Origin: Lactarius indigo
Lineage: Eukaryota > Basidiomycota > Agaricomycetes > Russulales > Russulaceae
NCBI GenBank assembly: GCA_025766275.1
Contig: JAFKAC010000126.1
Span: 1 to 64,000 of the forward strand
DNA length: 64,000 nucleotides
Reading direction: 5' to 3'
Positions within the stretch are counted from its first letter, which is position 1, and each line of letters begins with the position of its first letter. Positions 10,212-23,456 of the stretch are shown piece after piece. The translations under genes and the position numbers were made by a program. The notes under the pieces were generated by a model. That model ran no database searches, was not told the origin of the DNA, and saw only the letters and a program-made list of their open reading frames with translations.

Positions 10212-13200
10212 ATGTCCCAAGTTCCGTCTACCGCTACATCTTCTACAGGCTTTGGGACAATCTTCGGAGCTGCTTTGGAAGTGTATAAGAAGCAGACGAA
10301 GAAAGACATCGCCTATCACCCCCTAGCCGTTCAGCTCCAATCTTGCGACTCACCGGGTGCCATTCTTGCGATTCTTCGGGCTCAAGTCCAAGCGTTCGAC
10401 CAATCTCATAGCGCAGATGAAGAGTTGACAAAGTGGCTGGATCCCACTGTAAACGTCCTGTACGCTTTCTCTGCGACCCTCGGTGAGGGTGTTGGGCTGG
10501 TAAATGGCGAGATATCGACCCAATTGAGGCCTACCCTCTGACGTGTATGACTACAGGCATTCCCACCTGCGAAAGCCATTTTTACTGGGATTGGCATCCT
10601 CCTCCAAGTAAACCTCTTTCCTGACCCGGCCCGCGTGTTTTTGTTGACACCTCTATGTCATAGGCTGTCAAGGGCGTCCGTGCTAGCCAAGATGCTCTTG
10701 CAGACCTCTTTGTCCGCATGGAATACTTTTTTAAGCGGCTTGAAAGATATATAGATGTCAGGCCGACGGCAGCCATGACGGACATTATCGTAAAGATCAT
10801 GGTTGAGGTTCTCTCGATTCTTGGGATCGTGACGAAGGAAATTGGGCAGAGGCGAATGAGTATGCCCGCTCCTGTCAATACACCTGAGATAATTGACCTT
10901 CATACAGAGAAGTATCTCAAGGAGTTGGTTGGAAGAAAGGATGTTGAGGATGCACTTCAGCGACTGGACCGATTGACGCAAGAGGAGGCTCGGATGGCAG
11001 CAGTAGAGGCCCTGATGATCACTCGTGGCATCGATGACAAGGTGGACGGCGTCGGTGAGAGGGTGCAGAGTCTCAATACGAAAGTAGCGGGTATCGACGA
11101 TAGGGTCTGGAGCGTCGACAACAAAGTAGGTTCAGTCACTCAAGGTGAGTTATACCTGTGTTAGCCAGCCCCCGAGTCTGACATCGGCTTTCTACTTCGT
11201 TAGATGTAAAGGAGAACGGATTAGCGATTCAACAAGTCATCGACCAAGTCAGCAACGTAAACCGTTCGTCATCTTGTCATCTTATAGCCTCAGCCGACCA
11301 CCAAACTTTGACCCTCTCTTATAGGGAATAAGTTTCGCACGAAGCTTCGAAAATGGATCGCTCCCCCCGATCCATCTGTCAATTACAACGCCGCGTCACG
11401 TGCTCATCACGAGGGTACCGCATCGTGGTGCACCAAAGGGAACACCCTCGCAAATTGGAAAAAATCTGGCTCTTTGTTATGGATCCACGGGAAGCGTACG
11501 TATCCCGTCACCATCTGGGTCTTAATTATCACTGATGAGTCCTGGATTTATAGCTGGTGCTGGGAAGAGTATTCTCAGGTGCGCTACCCCCCGCCGAGTT
11601 GTGCCCTAGTTGAACTTATATGATCAACAAGCTCTGTAATTATCCGCGATATCAAATCCGTATCCAATCTCGGGCCGGCTTTCTTGGCCTATTTTTACTT
11701 CGATTTCCAAGACAAAGCGAAGCAGAACTCCCGCGCTTTATTATCATCCCTTCTAGTCCAACTCTCCGATCAATCTGACATATTCTTTGACGCTCTTTTC
11801 TCCTTGTACTCTATACACAAACAAGGAACGGAACAACCAACCAACGACTCACTTTCACAGTGCGTCAAGCATATGCTAACGACCGCGGGACCAGTACCAA
11901 TCTATTTTATCCTGGACGCTCTTGATGAATGCCCGTACGGTTCTGGATTACCATCGCCACGTGAAACGTTACTGGACCTTGTGGACGATTTCGTCAAGCT
12001 TCGCCATCCAACTTTGCGGCTATGTATCACAAGCCGACCGGAGTTCGACATTCGTGCCGTGCTCGAGCCTTTGGCAACTCAACAAGTATCCCTCCACGAT
12101 GAAAGCGGACAAGAACAGGATATTGTTGATTACGTTTCCGATGTTGTTCGCTCGGACAGAAGGATGAAGAGATGGCGAGACGAGGAAAGGGATATGGTAA
12201 TCAAGAAACTCACAGGGAAAGCAGACGGCATGTAAGAGTATCTTTAAATGCTTACGGTCGCCTCACAGTCTCATGCTCTCACACAGGTTTCGGTGGGTTT
12301 ATTGTCAATTAGAGGTGCTGCGGCACTGTTTCCCGACCAATCTACGTCGTATCCTCGAGGAATTGCCCAAATCACTGGACGAGACATACAAGCGTATCCT
12401 AAAGGAGATCGACAATGCGAACCGGGAACACGCATATCGGCTTTTGCAATGCCTCGCAGTGGCCCGTCGTCCACTCCGGGTTGAGGAGCTCGCAGAAGTG
12501 CTTGCGTTTGACATCAGTTCAGGTGGGATCCCGAAAGTGATCGCGGATTGGCGGTGGGAAGACCGAGAAGAAACGGTATTGTCAGCGTGTTCTAGTTTGG
12601 TTAACGTGACCATCGACAATGGTTCTCGGATTGTTCAATTCTCGCATTTCTCCGTAAAGGAATTCCTGACATCGAATCGGCTCGCGAGTTGCACAGAGGA
12701 GGTGTCCCGGTTTCATATTCCCATCGGACCTTCCAGCATGATTCTTGCCCAGGTTTGTCTCGGCGTCCTACTCTACAAACACACCGAAGACCAACGCGAC
12801 GTGCCTCTTGTTCGATATGCTGGCGAATATTGGGTTGAGCACGCCAAGGTCGGGAATATGGAAATACTCGTAAAGGACGCAATGGACTATTTCTTCGACA
12901 TGAACAAGCCATATTTTCCAGCGTGGGTCCGAATCCATGACATAGACAAGCCCCAATCGGAAGCTCTTCGCATTCTCTCTCGGCTGATGAATCACCCTGG
13001 CGCGCAACTGACCTCAGCATCTCCCTTATATTATGCTGCAATCTGCGGATTCCATGGTCTTGTAAAGCGCCTCATTGACAAACATCCACAGCACCTAAGT
13101 GCTCAGTCCGGTCGCTATGGGACTCCGCTTCATGCGACACTGTTCAACAGCCACATCGAGGTCGCCCAGCTCCTTAGAGAACGCGGCGCTGATGTGAATG

Positions 13201-13823
13201 CCCTCGATGTGCACAAGAAGACCCCACTTCACCTTGTGTCGCAACACGGACGCCTCGCTGCCGCAAATTGGCTACTCGACTGCGGTGCGGACGTGAACTC
13301 CAAGGACAAGTACGGCTGGACCCCACTGCACTTGGCAGCCGCCAACGGGCACCTCGAGGTTGCTCGGATGCTACTCGAGCACAATGCAGAGGTCGAGGCC
13401 CGGAATTTCAACGGATATACTCCACTTATATTGGCATCGGCAAATGGCCACCTTGATATTGTGCGGTATTTTCTGGACCACAATGCGGATGCGGAGGTCC
13501 GCGACAACAAGAGAAACACTCCGCTGCATTGGGCGGCGGAGTTCGGTCGTCTCGGGGTTTCCCGAATACTACTCGAGCGCAATGCGGCGGTCAATCCCCA
13601 GAATAACGATGGTTTGACCCCATTACACCTAGCATCAGGAGGTTGGGGGGAAGGACACTTAGGCGTAGTACAGCTCTTGATAGACTGCGGCGCCGATGCG
13701 CAGCTGCGCAACCTCGGTGGAACGACCGCATCTGGCGTAGCCCGTGGACCCAAACAGCAGGAAATTGTACGACTGCTCTCCCAGCATGCTGCACAATGGA
13801 GGAATGGGTCTGGGTATAGTTGA
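10212..13823 (+). CDS. NLR2: Goodbye-NACHT-ankyrin STAND receptor (8 ANK)
   Basis: An intact paralog of 1054 aa. Exons: 10212-10499, 10557-10607, 10664-10859, 10908-11144, 11204-11263, 11325-11495, 11554-11578, 11632-12231 and 12287-13823 (sum 3165 nt). The Goodbye domain is followed by five heptads (IDDKVDG type). Walker A is GKPGAGKS, with Ala in place of the Ser of other copies, and Walker B is FILDALDEC. The second half of exon 9 has about eight ankyrin units ending in the conserved TTASGVARGPKQQEIV cap. This short sensor is shared with NLR4-NLR7, whereas NLR1 and NLR3 carry long ones. It sits directly after NLR1 with no passenger genes between, and its upstream region holds a retroposed insertion. 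Confidence 0.9.
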
Positions 13824-14724
13824 CCCGTCGGCCTATATGAGCGACGATGGCCCTGCTTGCTTACAGTATATTGACTCTTTCTACAGCATACACTGGAACT
13901 AGCTGTTATTTTTGTAGCGAAATCGTTTGTGAAATCCGTGTAGTCCTTCCGACTTCCTGTCACTGGCATTGGCGTACGACCCCATGTAGTCACTTTATTT
14001 ATAGCGGAGTGCTTGTACTTCTCTACTAAGATCAGAATCGCTATTCGCGAGCACTTGTATCGCAACAGCAGCGATCGGAATTACTGGAGAGTGTCGGGTG
14101 TGATTCGTGGAAACTGTCGTAAAAGCATTCCGATCGACATATATCACCATTTAATGAGGGCGGGACGTCCCCATGAGAACAGAAGTGCAGGAACTGAAAA
14201 GGAGCTCGCGACAAGAGCGAGAGCCAAAGGGCGGCGCCCGGGACAGGCAACTTGCCTTTTTGAAAGGATTTATTTGCAGCCAACCTTGCGCTTCAATATA
14301 TTGATTGTAGATAGTTATGCGAGCATAAGGATGAACACGTCTATCTAACAGAAAGACGTAGACAAAGTTAGCAGAGAAGATAAAGGGAAACACGGAAACG
14401 TCATGGTAGACAGATGCAGACGGTGACGGAGATCGTTGGAGCGAAAGTAGAGGCATAAGTTCAAAGTTGGATGTTCGTTTTCGTACGCGTGCCAGCAAAA
14501 AGTATATAACAAGCTTAGTAATTAAGGCCTATTAAGGAGTTAACGGTCACATATCCATCGTTGCGAGCCTAGCCAGGACATAGTAAGGCGTGATTCAACT
14601 GATTGTCAGTCATGGTCCCGAGGCGTAGGGGGTTTACACCTAACCCTGAGCGAAGGTAGGGGCCAACAAACGTGGGACAAAACCCTTTATTGTGACTACT
14701 AAGTAGTATTAGCCTGAGCGCCGC
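13824..14724. other. NLR2 3' flank / unit B left edge
   Basis: Contains the NLR downstream sequence shared by all units (for example the TATCACCATTTAATGAGG site where unit D carries a solo LTR). From about 14620 it holds the conserved 3' flank of the H2A.Z relic. No coding sequence is supported. Confidence 0.5.
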
Positions 14725-15000
14725 CGCGAGCTCCTCATCCCCTGAATACTAGCGAGTTGTAAATGCCGTGGTATGATACGCTTGACGCGAATATCTTTGA
14801 TGCAATACCTTGATCACGAAATGGATAAGTACACGGAGGGGAGGGGAGAGCATGTGGCGGACCTGCTAGCTCCAAGACCCCGGCGGTGAGGTATTCAAGG
14901 ATGGCCGAGGCGTAAACGGCGGCCGTCACGCCGATGCGGGCGTTGTTCTGAGTGGGCTGTTTCAGGTGTCTGTGGATGAGGCCAACAGGGAGCTAGAACC
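14725..15000 (-). pseudogene. Histone H2A.Z relic, unit B
   Basis: On the - strand the central histone-fold segment is readable as [21 protein letters not shown], a near match to H2A.Z, followed by a GT-AG-like intron and a decayed [13 protein letters not shown] region. The C-terminal tail and the N-terminal exon are missing or unrecognisable. It is a non-functional remnant of the duplicated block. Confidence 0.75.
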
Positions 15001-16169
15001 ACGATGACCGTCACCGATCAGTACCTGGGGCAGAGCACGTGAGAATAAGGTGAAGGTGGAAAAGAGACATGAGGAATTCGGACGGAACTCGGGGAAGGCG
15101 CGGGTAACCTCACCCAAAGGGGAAATGACGTAAGGTCTAATGTGAGTTTGACGCGGCGTCGCGTCGAGCGTCGCGTGGTACAATGGACACGCAGGGGAGA
15201 GGACACGAAGGAAAGGTAATGGTGATTCTGTACTGAGGGGTACCGAGGAACGACTGGTTCATTGTTGCGGCAATGGACAAGTAAACGGAGTCACACGAAC
15301 AGCCTGAGCGCGTCAAATCTCGGTCGAATATCTCGTAAGATACCATGCCTGACGTGCAAATTGATGGGAATAATTGATTGTGACGGGTTGAAACACCGAC
15401 GTGGACATGTATTTCCACGCGTTTGAACGAAGGGTGGTTGCCAAGTTCAGTTGGTACAATAGAACGAGCCTGTGTTGAAGTGAGTTCTATTATTACCTTA
15501 TCGATTGTGTCCACTCCGTATATTTCGTATATTTTGGTACTGAGCGGATGTCGTGCAAACGCGCGCGATGTCTTGATATTCTTACTTATTTACTGTCTCG
15601 ATTCCCGTTGCCCACGCCGTTCCGCGGAAGTGGGAAAGAAATTTATTTTCGTATACTTACAGTATAAAACGTTCCGTATTCTCGTATCGTAGAACCTCAG
15701 TATCTGCTCTAGCGTGCGCTGATTCTGAGTGCCTTGTCCGTTTGTACAGACACAGGCGGCGCACGCGTTCTAACTCATTTACTACTCACTACATTCATTT
15801 ACATATCCGAGCGTCCATACCTCGTAAGAGCCTGAGCTCTTGCCAGTGAGTCTTGCTTGAGCTTGTCGCGAGATTTGTCGGAGTGTGGGATTTCTTATCG
15901 ACGTAAGCAAATTCCCATTTCTGTCGACCGCACGCTGCAAAAGGCAGCTGGCAACGCCAAGTTACAGTGGGCGCAAATGCTGCAGTGTCTCTCTCTCGTC
16001 ATCGCACCGAGACTAACTTACACAGACGACCCCCCCGACATTTTTTATTCGAGTTAGCCTTCGGTATCTCCCACCCTTTCTTGTCGCACCTTTTAGGATC
16101 CGCGACCTCGATCGACCCGAATCCCCACGATCGTACCATTCGGTTCGCGCAACACGAGGTATACTTTTT
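15001..16169. other. Spacer between the H2A.Z and Rex1 relics, unit B
   Basis: AT-richer DNA without a supported gene. A stretch near 15895-15960 (GTAAGCAAATTCCCATTT) resembles the equivalent spacers at 55207 and 41947, so it belongs to the ancestral unit. Short ORFs here are unconvincing. Confidence 0.45.
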
Positions 16170-16815
16170 TTTTTGTCGTTCCGGGTTTGACATATATTGT
16201 CGTTTCTCTCCCGCCGCCCATCCCGCTCCTACAGGACTTCCTACTTACCACATATAAGCCCGCAGACCTTGCCTCCGCTGGCCCCAGCTCCGAAGAAGCC
16301 ACGGCACTATAGCGGTGCTCCCTTCATCACATGTACGTTCGCCCATGCATGTCCCACTCTGGTACCAGGCGATACAGCCAGCACGCACTCCATCCCTGAC
16401 ACTTTTTTTCCCCACCCTTGTCAGTGAGAAGGAGTAAAGAGACGCGGACACCACTGTATTCTGGTTCTTATTTTTATTTCATTCCTTTTTCTAAACGCTG
16501 ATTTGCGCCGCAGCAAAGTTCATGCAGGACAAGAAACTCGCACAGTACCTCTTAACTATAGAAGCAATAGCCTAGAGTGACGACGCGGCTCAACTTCTCG
16601 GGGTGGCGCAACCGTCCTAGATGTCCTCGCTTGCTGCACGCCGGACAGACTACCAAGGTAGCCAGAATCAGCGTCACGGGAACTAGAGTATCTCTAGGGC
16701 AGCCATGGGAACTGACGGCATTGCGGCGCGTTGGAGCACGGCAGATGATCGCGCGATCGATGAGGCGATCGTCCTCGCACGGATGGAACTGTTGTCCGTC
16801 ATGGTCCAGACGTAG
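16170..16815 (+). pseudogene. Rex1 exonuclease relic, unit B (internally deleted)
   Basis: Starts with the exon-3 region (CCGGGTTTGACA), continues through the exon-4 start (GCACAGTACCTCTTAAC), then jumps near 16610 to the final exon (TCGCTTGCTGCACGCCGG). The whole catalytic core with Exo I-III is deleted, and stops and frameshifts are present. This is the shortest Rex1 relic. Confidence 0.75.
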
Positions 16816-17716
16816 GAGACTTTCGCATTGACGACGGGTTGACGATGGGCATCACTCCCCGCGGAAACATTCTCATTTTCCGGTATTTACCTCTCATCCC
16901 ATAATTTCGAAGTGCAAGGAGTAACCCACTCGATATACAAATTGTTTCGCTCATTCTCGATGGGGAACTGTAATTAGCGTCGTGTGCTACATGTGGTTAG
17001 GAGTCTTCAAAATCACAACCCGTAAATTCCGCCACCGAGACATTCATGAATTTTTCTTCAAACCCCCTACCTTTCCGATGGGTGTTTGTCGGAAGGCAAT
17101 CTATAACAAATTTTTTTCTCACATGGGCGGTAATCCATACACGAACCCTTGCCAAAACCAGTAGAACCCCGTGGTCCTTGAGCGTTCTATGTAGCCTTCC
17201 TCACATCCCGCCCGTTCATACCCTTGCGTTCTCGCATGACCAGACGAGACGATCGGAACGCGAAGACTGGGCCACCATATCCCGCCGCTCGAGCGCATTC
17301 TCCAAACACCCGTTCAACCCAGTTCCACCCACCATCAAACATTTGGTCTTACCGCGCACGGGTATGGGACGCTTGATGGGATGCATCAAGAGAGTGCATC
17401 TTGATGGTCACTCTGATAGAGCATGTAAGGATGACAGCTAGGAAAAAGGTTGTGGGAGTCCCGTACTTGATGGAGTATGGGCGTCCAGAATTTGATCTTG
17501 AAGGATGCACGTGTGGGTCGGTGTGACTTAGACCTCTGGGCAAGCCTCTGGGTTCCATCCCTATCAAAAACCGGGTGCTCAAGATAAGGTCCCTCCTAGA
17601 GGCGGTTCTATTCTTATACTCGCACTTTTCCTGGAAAGATGAACGAATCCGAGTGTCAGGTCTTTCCTGTGAGAGTGTTATTGTATGTGTGCGTTCGTCT
17701 GTCATGCGTAGTGGCA
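16816..17716. other. Spacer upstream of NLR3
   Basis: Rex1 3' flank and NLR upstream sequence. The segment just before NLR3 (GATGAACGAATCCGAGTGTC and following) aligns with other NLR upstream regions. No gene is supported. Confidence 0.45.
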
Positions 17717-17742
17717 CCCTGGGAATATCAGGGCGCCTATCT
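17717..17742 (+). promoter_or_regulatory. Conserved upstream element of NLR3
   Basis: A perfect CCCTGGGAATATCAGGG inverted repeat (arms CCCTG/CAGGG, 7-bp spacer) followed by CGCCTATCT, 90 bp before the ATG. Confidence 0.6.
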
Positions 17743-17831
17743 TCCCAGACACGAGCTCCCTCCAGCAAGCCCCCCATCGTGATCTTCCTGCTATTCCCTA
17801 AGCATCCACCGAGGCTTCTTCAATTACCACC

Positions 17832-20800
17832 ATGTCCCAAGTTCCATCTACCGCTACATCTTCTACAGACTTTCAGACAATCTTTACAGCTGCTTTGGAA
17901 GCGTACAAGAAGCAGACAAAGAAAGACATTGCCGCTCATCCCCTAGCCGTCCAGCTGCAGTCCTGCGACTCTCCCAGTGCCATTCTCGCCATGCTTCGAT
18001 CTCAGATACACGCGTTAGATGATCCTCGAAGTGTAGACGAAAGGTTGACAAAGTGGCTCGATCCCACTGTAAATGTTTTGTATGCGTTCTCTGCAACCCT
18101 TGGTAACAGTGTTGGCCTGGTGAGTCGCGAGTAAAGCCGCTTAAGACCTACCTTCTGATCTGTTTGATCACAGATATTCCCACCTTCGAATGCGGTTTTT
18201 ACTGGGATTGGTGTACTCCTCCAAGTAAGCGTTTTCCCTGACCCGGCTTGTGTGTCTCGGTGACACCGATATATCTTTTAGACCGTTAAAGATGTCCGCG
18301 CAAGCAAAGATGCTCTTGGAGACATCTTTAGCCGCATAGAACACTTTTTTAGGCGTCTCGAAGCCTATATAGAGGTCCGACCAACTGCGGCTATGATGGA
18401 CATCATCGTCGAGATCATGGTCGAGGTTCTCTCAATCCTTGGGATCGTGACGAAGGAGATAGGGCAGGGAAAAATAAGTGCGTTTTTCTGTGTTGAAATA
18501 TTTCTAAAAGTCAATCTTCGTAGAGAAATATCTCAACAGGCTAGTTGGGAGGAAGGATGTCGAGGATGCACTTCAGCGGCTAGACAAATTGACGCAAGAG
18601 GAGGCTCGCATGGCAGTAGCAGAAGCCCTGACGATCTCTCGCAGCATTGACGACAAGGTTAAGGGCGTGGACGAAAAGGTGGAGGGTGTCGACGACAGGG
18701 TACGGAGCATCGACAGAAAGGTACAGGGCGTCGACCGCAACGTCGGTTCAGTAATTCAAGGTGTGTTATACCTTAGCCCCCCGCCGAGCTCAACCTTTTA
18801 CTCCTCTAGGTGTAAAGGAGACTGGAGTAGCGATTCAACAAGTGATCAACCATGTCAACGACCTAAATCGTTCGTCATCTTCTGATGTCTCACCATCGAT
18901 CACGAAAGCTCAACCCCTCTTACAGGGAACGAATTACGCAAGGACCTCCGAAAGTGGATTGCTCCCCCCGACCCATCCGTCAATTACAACACTGCTTCCG
19001 ATGTTCACCACGAGGGTACTGCGGCGTGGTGCACCAAAGGGAGCACCCTCGCAAATTGGAAAAAATCTGGCTCATTGTTATGGATTCACGGAAAACGTAC
19101 ATATCCCATCCCCGTCTGAGTCTTAATTACCACTAACGACTCGTCGGTTGGTAGCTGGCTCTGGGAAGAGTATTCTTAGGTGCGTTTCCCCCCGCCGAGT
19201 CGCGTCCTAATTGAACTTATATGGCCGACAAGCTCCGTGATCATCCGGGATATCAAATCTATGTCTAATGCCGGATCGGCTTTCTTAGCCTATTTTTACT
19301 TCGATTTCAAAGACACAGCGAAACAAGACCCCCGCGCTTTATTATCCTCCCTTCTAGTCCAACTCTCCGATCAATCAGACACATTCTGTGACACTCTTTT
19401 CTCCTTATACTCTGCACACAAACGAGGATCGGAACAACCAACTACCGACTCGCTCACGCGGTGTCTTAACGACATGCTCGCGATCGTGGGACAAGTGCCG
19501 ATCTATCTTATCATGGATGCTCTCGACGAGTGTCCCAGTGATTCGGGCATTCCATCACCGCGTGAAAAGGTTCTTGGGCTGGTGAAAGAACTTGTAGGGC
19601 TCCATCACCCACGTCTGCGTCTATGTGCAACGAGTCGTCAAGAGTTTGACATTCGCATCGCGCTTCAGCCTTTGGCAACTCAACAACTATCTCTCCACGA
19701 CGAAAGCGGACAAAAGCAGGACATTGTTGATTACGTCACTTCTGTCGTTTCCTCAGATCAAAAGATGAAGAAATGGCGAGACGACGATAAGAATATGGTC
19801 GTTGAGAAACTGGCAGAAAAAGTGGATGGAATGTAAGGGTGTCTTGGATATATAATAACTATAAATTTGTCTTATGCTTTTTAAACAGGTTCCGGTGGGT
19901 TTTTTGCCAGCTGGAGGTCCTGCGACACTGCTTCCCGACCAATCTTCGTCGAATCCTCGAGGAATTGCCCAAATCACTGGACGAGACATATAAGCGTATC
20001 CTGAAGGAGATCAATAATGCAAACCGGGAGCATGCATATCGACTTTTGCAGTGTCTTGCGGTAGCCAGTCGTCCACTCCGGGTCGAGGAGCTTGCTGAAG
20101 TGCTCGCATATGACTTGGGCGCGGGAGGGATTCCAAAATTGGTCGCGGATTGGCGGTGGGAAGACCAAGAAGAACTGGTTCTGTCGGCATGTTCCAGTCT
20201 GGTTTCTGTAATCCGCAACAAAGGCACTCGCATTGTTCAGTTCTCACATTTTTCTGTAAAAGAATTCCTGACATCGGATCGTCTCGCGAGCTGCATGGAA
20301 GAAGTGTATCGATTTCATATCCCCATCGAACCATCCCACCTGATTCTCGCTCAGGCTTGTCTTGGTGTCTTACTCCGCCTCGATGACCGCTCCAACGAAG
20401 AGAGTGTCAAGAAGATTCCTCTTTATCGATACGCTTCTGTATTTTGGCAGTGGCACGCCGAGGTTGAAAACGTAGAATTACAGATAAAGGACGCAATGGA
20501 TTGTTTCTTTGACACGGACAAGCCACACTTTTCGGCGTGGGTCCAAATACGAGGCATATACTATCTCATGAGACCCTCCATGTTCGAACGGCCAGGAGCT
20601 GTGCCACTTTCAGCAGCTCCCTTATACTTCGCTGCAGGGGGGGGATTCCGTGGTCTCGTGGAACGCCTGATAGCCAAGCATCCGCAGCAAGTAAATCAAA
20701 TGGGTGGCGTATTCGGCACTCCATTGCACGCATCCGTGGCCGGGGGGCATATCGAGGTTGCTCAGCTGTTGTTTGCACATGGTGCCGACATAAATTCGTG

Positions 20801-22796
20801 CTCTACAGACAATTGGACACCACTACATATTGCTTCGCAATCAGGACATCTTGAGGTCGGGAAGTGGCTGCTGGACCTCGGTGCGGACGTGAACTTTCAG
20901 AAAGACGGCCGAACACCACTATATTTCGCAGCAAGCTATGGCCACCTTGAATTTTCTCAGTTACTCCTTGCACACAACGCGGAGGTCAATTCCCGAGATG
21001 ACCAAGGGGTTACCCCACTTCTCAATGCATCGGTTAATGGAAATCCTGATGTTGTGCGGTTATTGCTGGACCACAATGCAGATGTGAGTGGCAACGACTT
21101 GAACGGAGTCACTCCACTGCATTTGGCAGTATCCTTTGGTCACCTAGAAGTTGCTCGGTTACTACTTGAGCGCAATGCGGATGTCAATTCCCAGGATGAT
21201 CAAGGATCTACCCCATTTCTCGTAGCATTGAGATACGGAAACTCTGATATGGTGCGATTACTGCTGGGCTACAACGCAAATGTGCATGTCCGTGACAACC
21301 GTGGGGTCACTCCACTGCATTTGGCAGCGTCTTTCGGTCACCTCGAGGTTGCTCGGATATTACTCGAGCGCAATGTGGACGTCAATTCCCGGGACGAACA
21401 GGGATATACAGCTCTTATCAACGCCTCGGTAAATGGAAACTGTGATGTCGTGCGGTTATTGCTAGACCACAACGCGGATGCGCTTGTCCGTGACTCTCAT
21501 TACGGAAACACCCCACTTCATTTGGCAGCGACCAAAGGTCACCTTGAGGTTGCTCGGATGCTACTCGAACACAATTCGGAGGTTAATACCCAGAATGAAC
21601 AAGGCGCTACCCCATTTCTCGTGGCATCGAAGCGTGGAAATCCTGATGTTGTGCGATTACTACTGGACCACAATGCGGACGTACAGGTCCACGACGACAG
21701 TGGAGTAACTCCACTGCATTTAGCAGTGTCTTTCGGTCACCTCGAGGTTGCTCGGATACTACTCGAGCGCAACGCGGAGGTCAATGCCTTAGATGACCAA
21801 GGATTCACCCCATTTTTTGTAGCATCAAAGCGTGGAAATCCCGATCTCGTGCGGTTATTGCTGGGCTACAATGCGGATGCACATATCCGCGACAACAATA
21901 GAGCCACTCCACTGCATTTAGCAGCGTCTTGCGGTCACCTCAACGTTGTTCAGATACTGCTCGAGTGCAATGTGGACGTCAATGCCTGCGACGACCTTGG
22001 ACTGACCCCCCTTCTCGATGCATCGGTAAATGGAAACCCTCGTATTGTACGGTTATTGCTGGACCACGGTGCAGATGCACACCTCTGTGAAGGTGATGAC
22101 AACGGAGTCACTCCGCTGCATTTGGCAGCGTCCTACGGTCGTCTAGGGGTTGTTCGGGTACTACTCGAGCGCAGTGCGGAGGTCGATTCCCGCGATAACC
22201 AAGGATATACCCCACTTCTCTGGGCATCAGCAAATGGGCACCCTGGTGTCGTGCGGTTATTGCTGGGCCACAATGCTGACGAGTACGTTTGCGACAATTC
22301 TGGAAACACTCCACTGCAATGGGCGGCTTCCAGAGGTCACCTTGAGGTTACCCGAATACTCCTCGAGCGTACTGCGGGAGTCAATGCACGAGGGGAGGAA
22401 GAAGCCACGCCATTTCTCCTTGCATCGGCAAATGGACATCCTGATGTTGTGCAGTTATTGTTGGACCACAATGCAGGCGCATTTATACGAGCCCGCGACG
22501 AGTATGGAAACACCCCACTGCATTTGGCGGCGTACGGCGGTCACCTAAAGGTTACTTGGTTATTACTTGAGCGCAATGCGGAGGTCAATTCCCTGAATGA
22601 CGAGGGGTCGACCCCATTACACCGAGCATCAGAGGGTTGGCAGGGAGGACACCCAGACGTTGTGCGGCTCTTACTGGGCTACGGTGCGGATGTGCAGATG
22701 CGCAACTTCGGTAGAAAGACCGCGTCTGAGATAGCCTGTGGCCCGGAACAGCAGGAAATTGTACAATTGCTCTCCAAGTATGCTGCGGAACCATGA
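17832..22796 (+). CDS. NLR3: Goodbye-NACHT-ankyrin STAND receptor (about 22 ANK)
   Basis: The largest paralog, 1511 aa by the nine-exon model. Supported exons include 17832-18119, 18524-18760, 18810-18869, 19155-19179 (P-loop microexon), 19233-19832 and 19889-22796; the total is 4536 nt. It has the Goodbye domain, five heptads, Walker A GKPGSGKS (split by intron 6), Walker B LIMDALDEC, and FSHFSVKEFL. The sensor has about 22 ankyrin repeats. In the middle these alternate between two types, one with ASVNGNPDVVRLLLDHNAD and one with PLHLAASFGHLEVARILLE, a 66-residue higher-order period. Such high internal conservation is typical of fungal NLR sensors that change by repeat shuffling. CATSRQE replaces the usual CITSRPE after Walker B. 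Intron 3 is 46 nt, not 48 as in paralogs. Confidence 0.9.
20926..22600 (+). repeat. Alternating two-type ankyrin array in NLR3
   Basis: Successive 33-residue repeats alternate in sequence class, so the DNA period is about 198 bp. Recurrent DNA words include GGTCACCTCGAGGTTGCTCG and GGAAATCCTGATGTTGTGCG. The array probably grew by duplication of two-repeat units. Confidence 0.8.
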
Positions 22797-23456
22797 ACAA
22801 ATGTATGTATCCTAATTGTCGATGTGTGTGAGTGACAATTGCGAATTTTACCCTGCTTGTATACTGAACACCGACTATGACCGTAGTGATTCACTGGAAC
22901 CCATTTATATATCGAATCTTGTGTAGAATATACGCAGTCCTTCCGAATCCCTGTCATACGATGTACGATGCAGCCCGTGCCATCATTTTGTATACAGTAT
23001 AGTGCTCGAGCATTATTACCACTAAGCTCAAGAACACCATCACAAGGTGACACCATACAGCGATCGCTCCTGCTGGAGAACGGCAATTAACCGAAAAGGA
23101 ACTTGTATGAGCGCTTACCAGTAGCATAACCTCGCGCATTGTCGACGCGCATTTAACCGGCTGCTGTTTTGGTATTTCACGCACTTATCTATGAAGGAGG
23201 TATAAGCGGCGGTGGAGGCTGGACTTTGGCGCTTCCTTATAACAGATTTCGCGCATATATCTAAGCACGACGAGTCTATGAGCTCCAAGACAAAGACAAA
23301 CCAAACCAAACAGTAGAGATAGAGATACCAAGAGAGATAGTACAACGGTAAACTCAAGACCTGCGCATCATATTGAAAAGTAAGCCGGCACTTATATGTT
23401 CCAGGCATTAGTCTACCTCTGAGCATGGGGCCTGAGGGCACATGAGATCACCGTTA
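22797..23456. other. NLR3 3' flank
   Basis: No gene supported. Shares blocks with other NLR 3' flanks and with the H2A.Z relic 3' flank. Confidence 0.45.

Noticed and set aside
14620..14690. ACCCTAA-like words in the H2A.Z 3' flanks as telomere-type repeats
   Set aside because: Single scattered occurrences, not tandem; part of a conserved non-coding flank.
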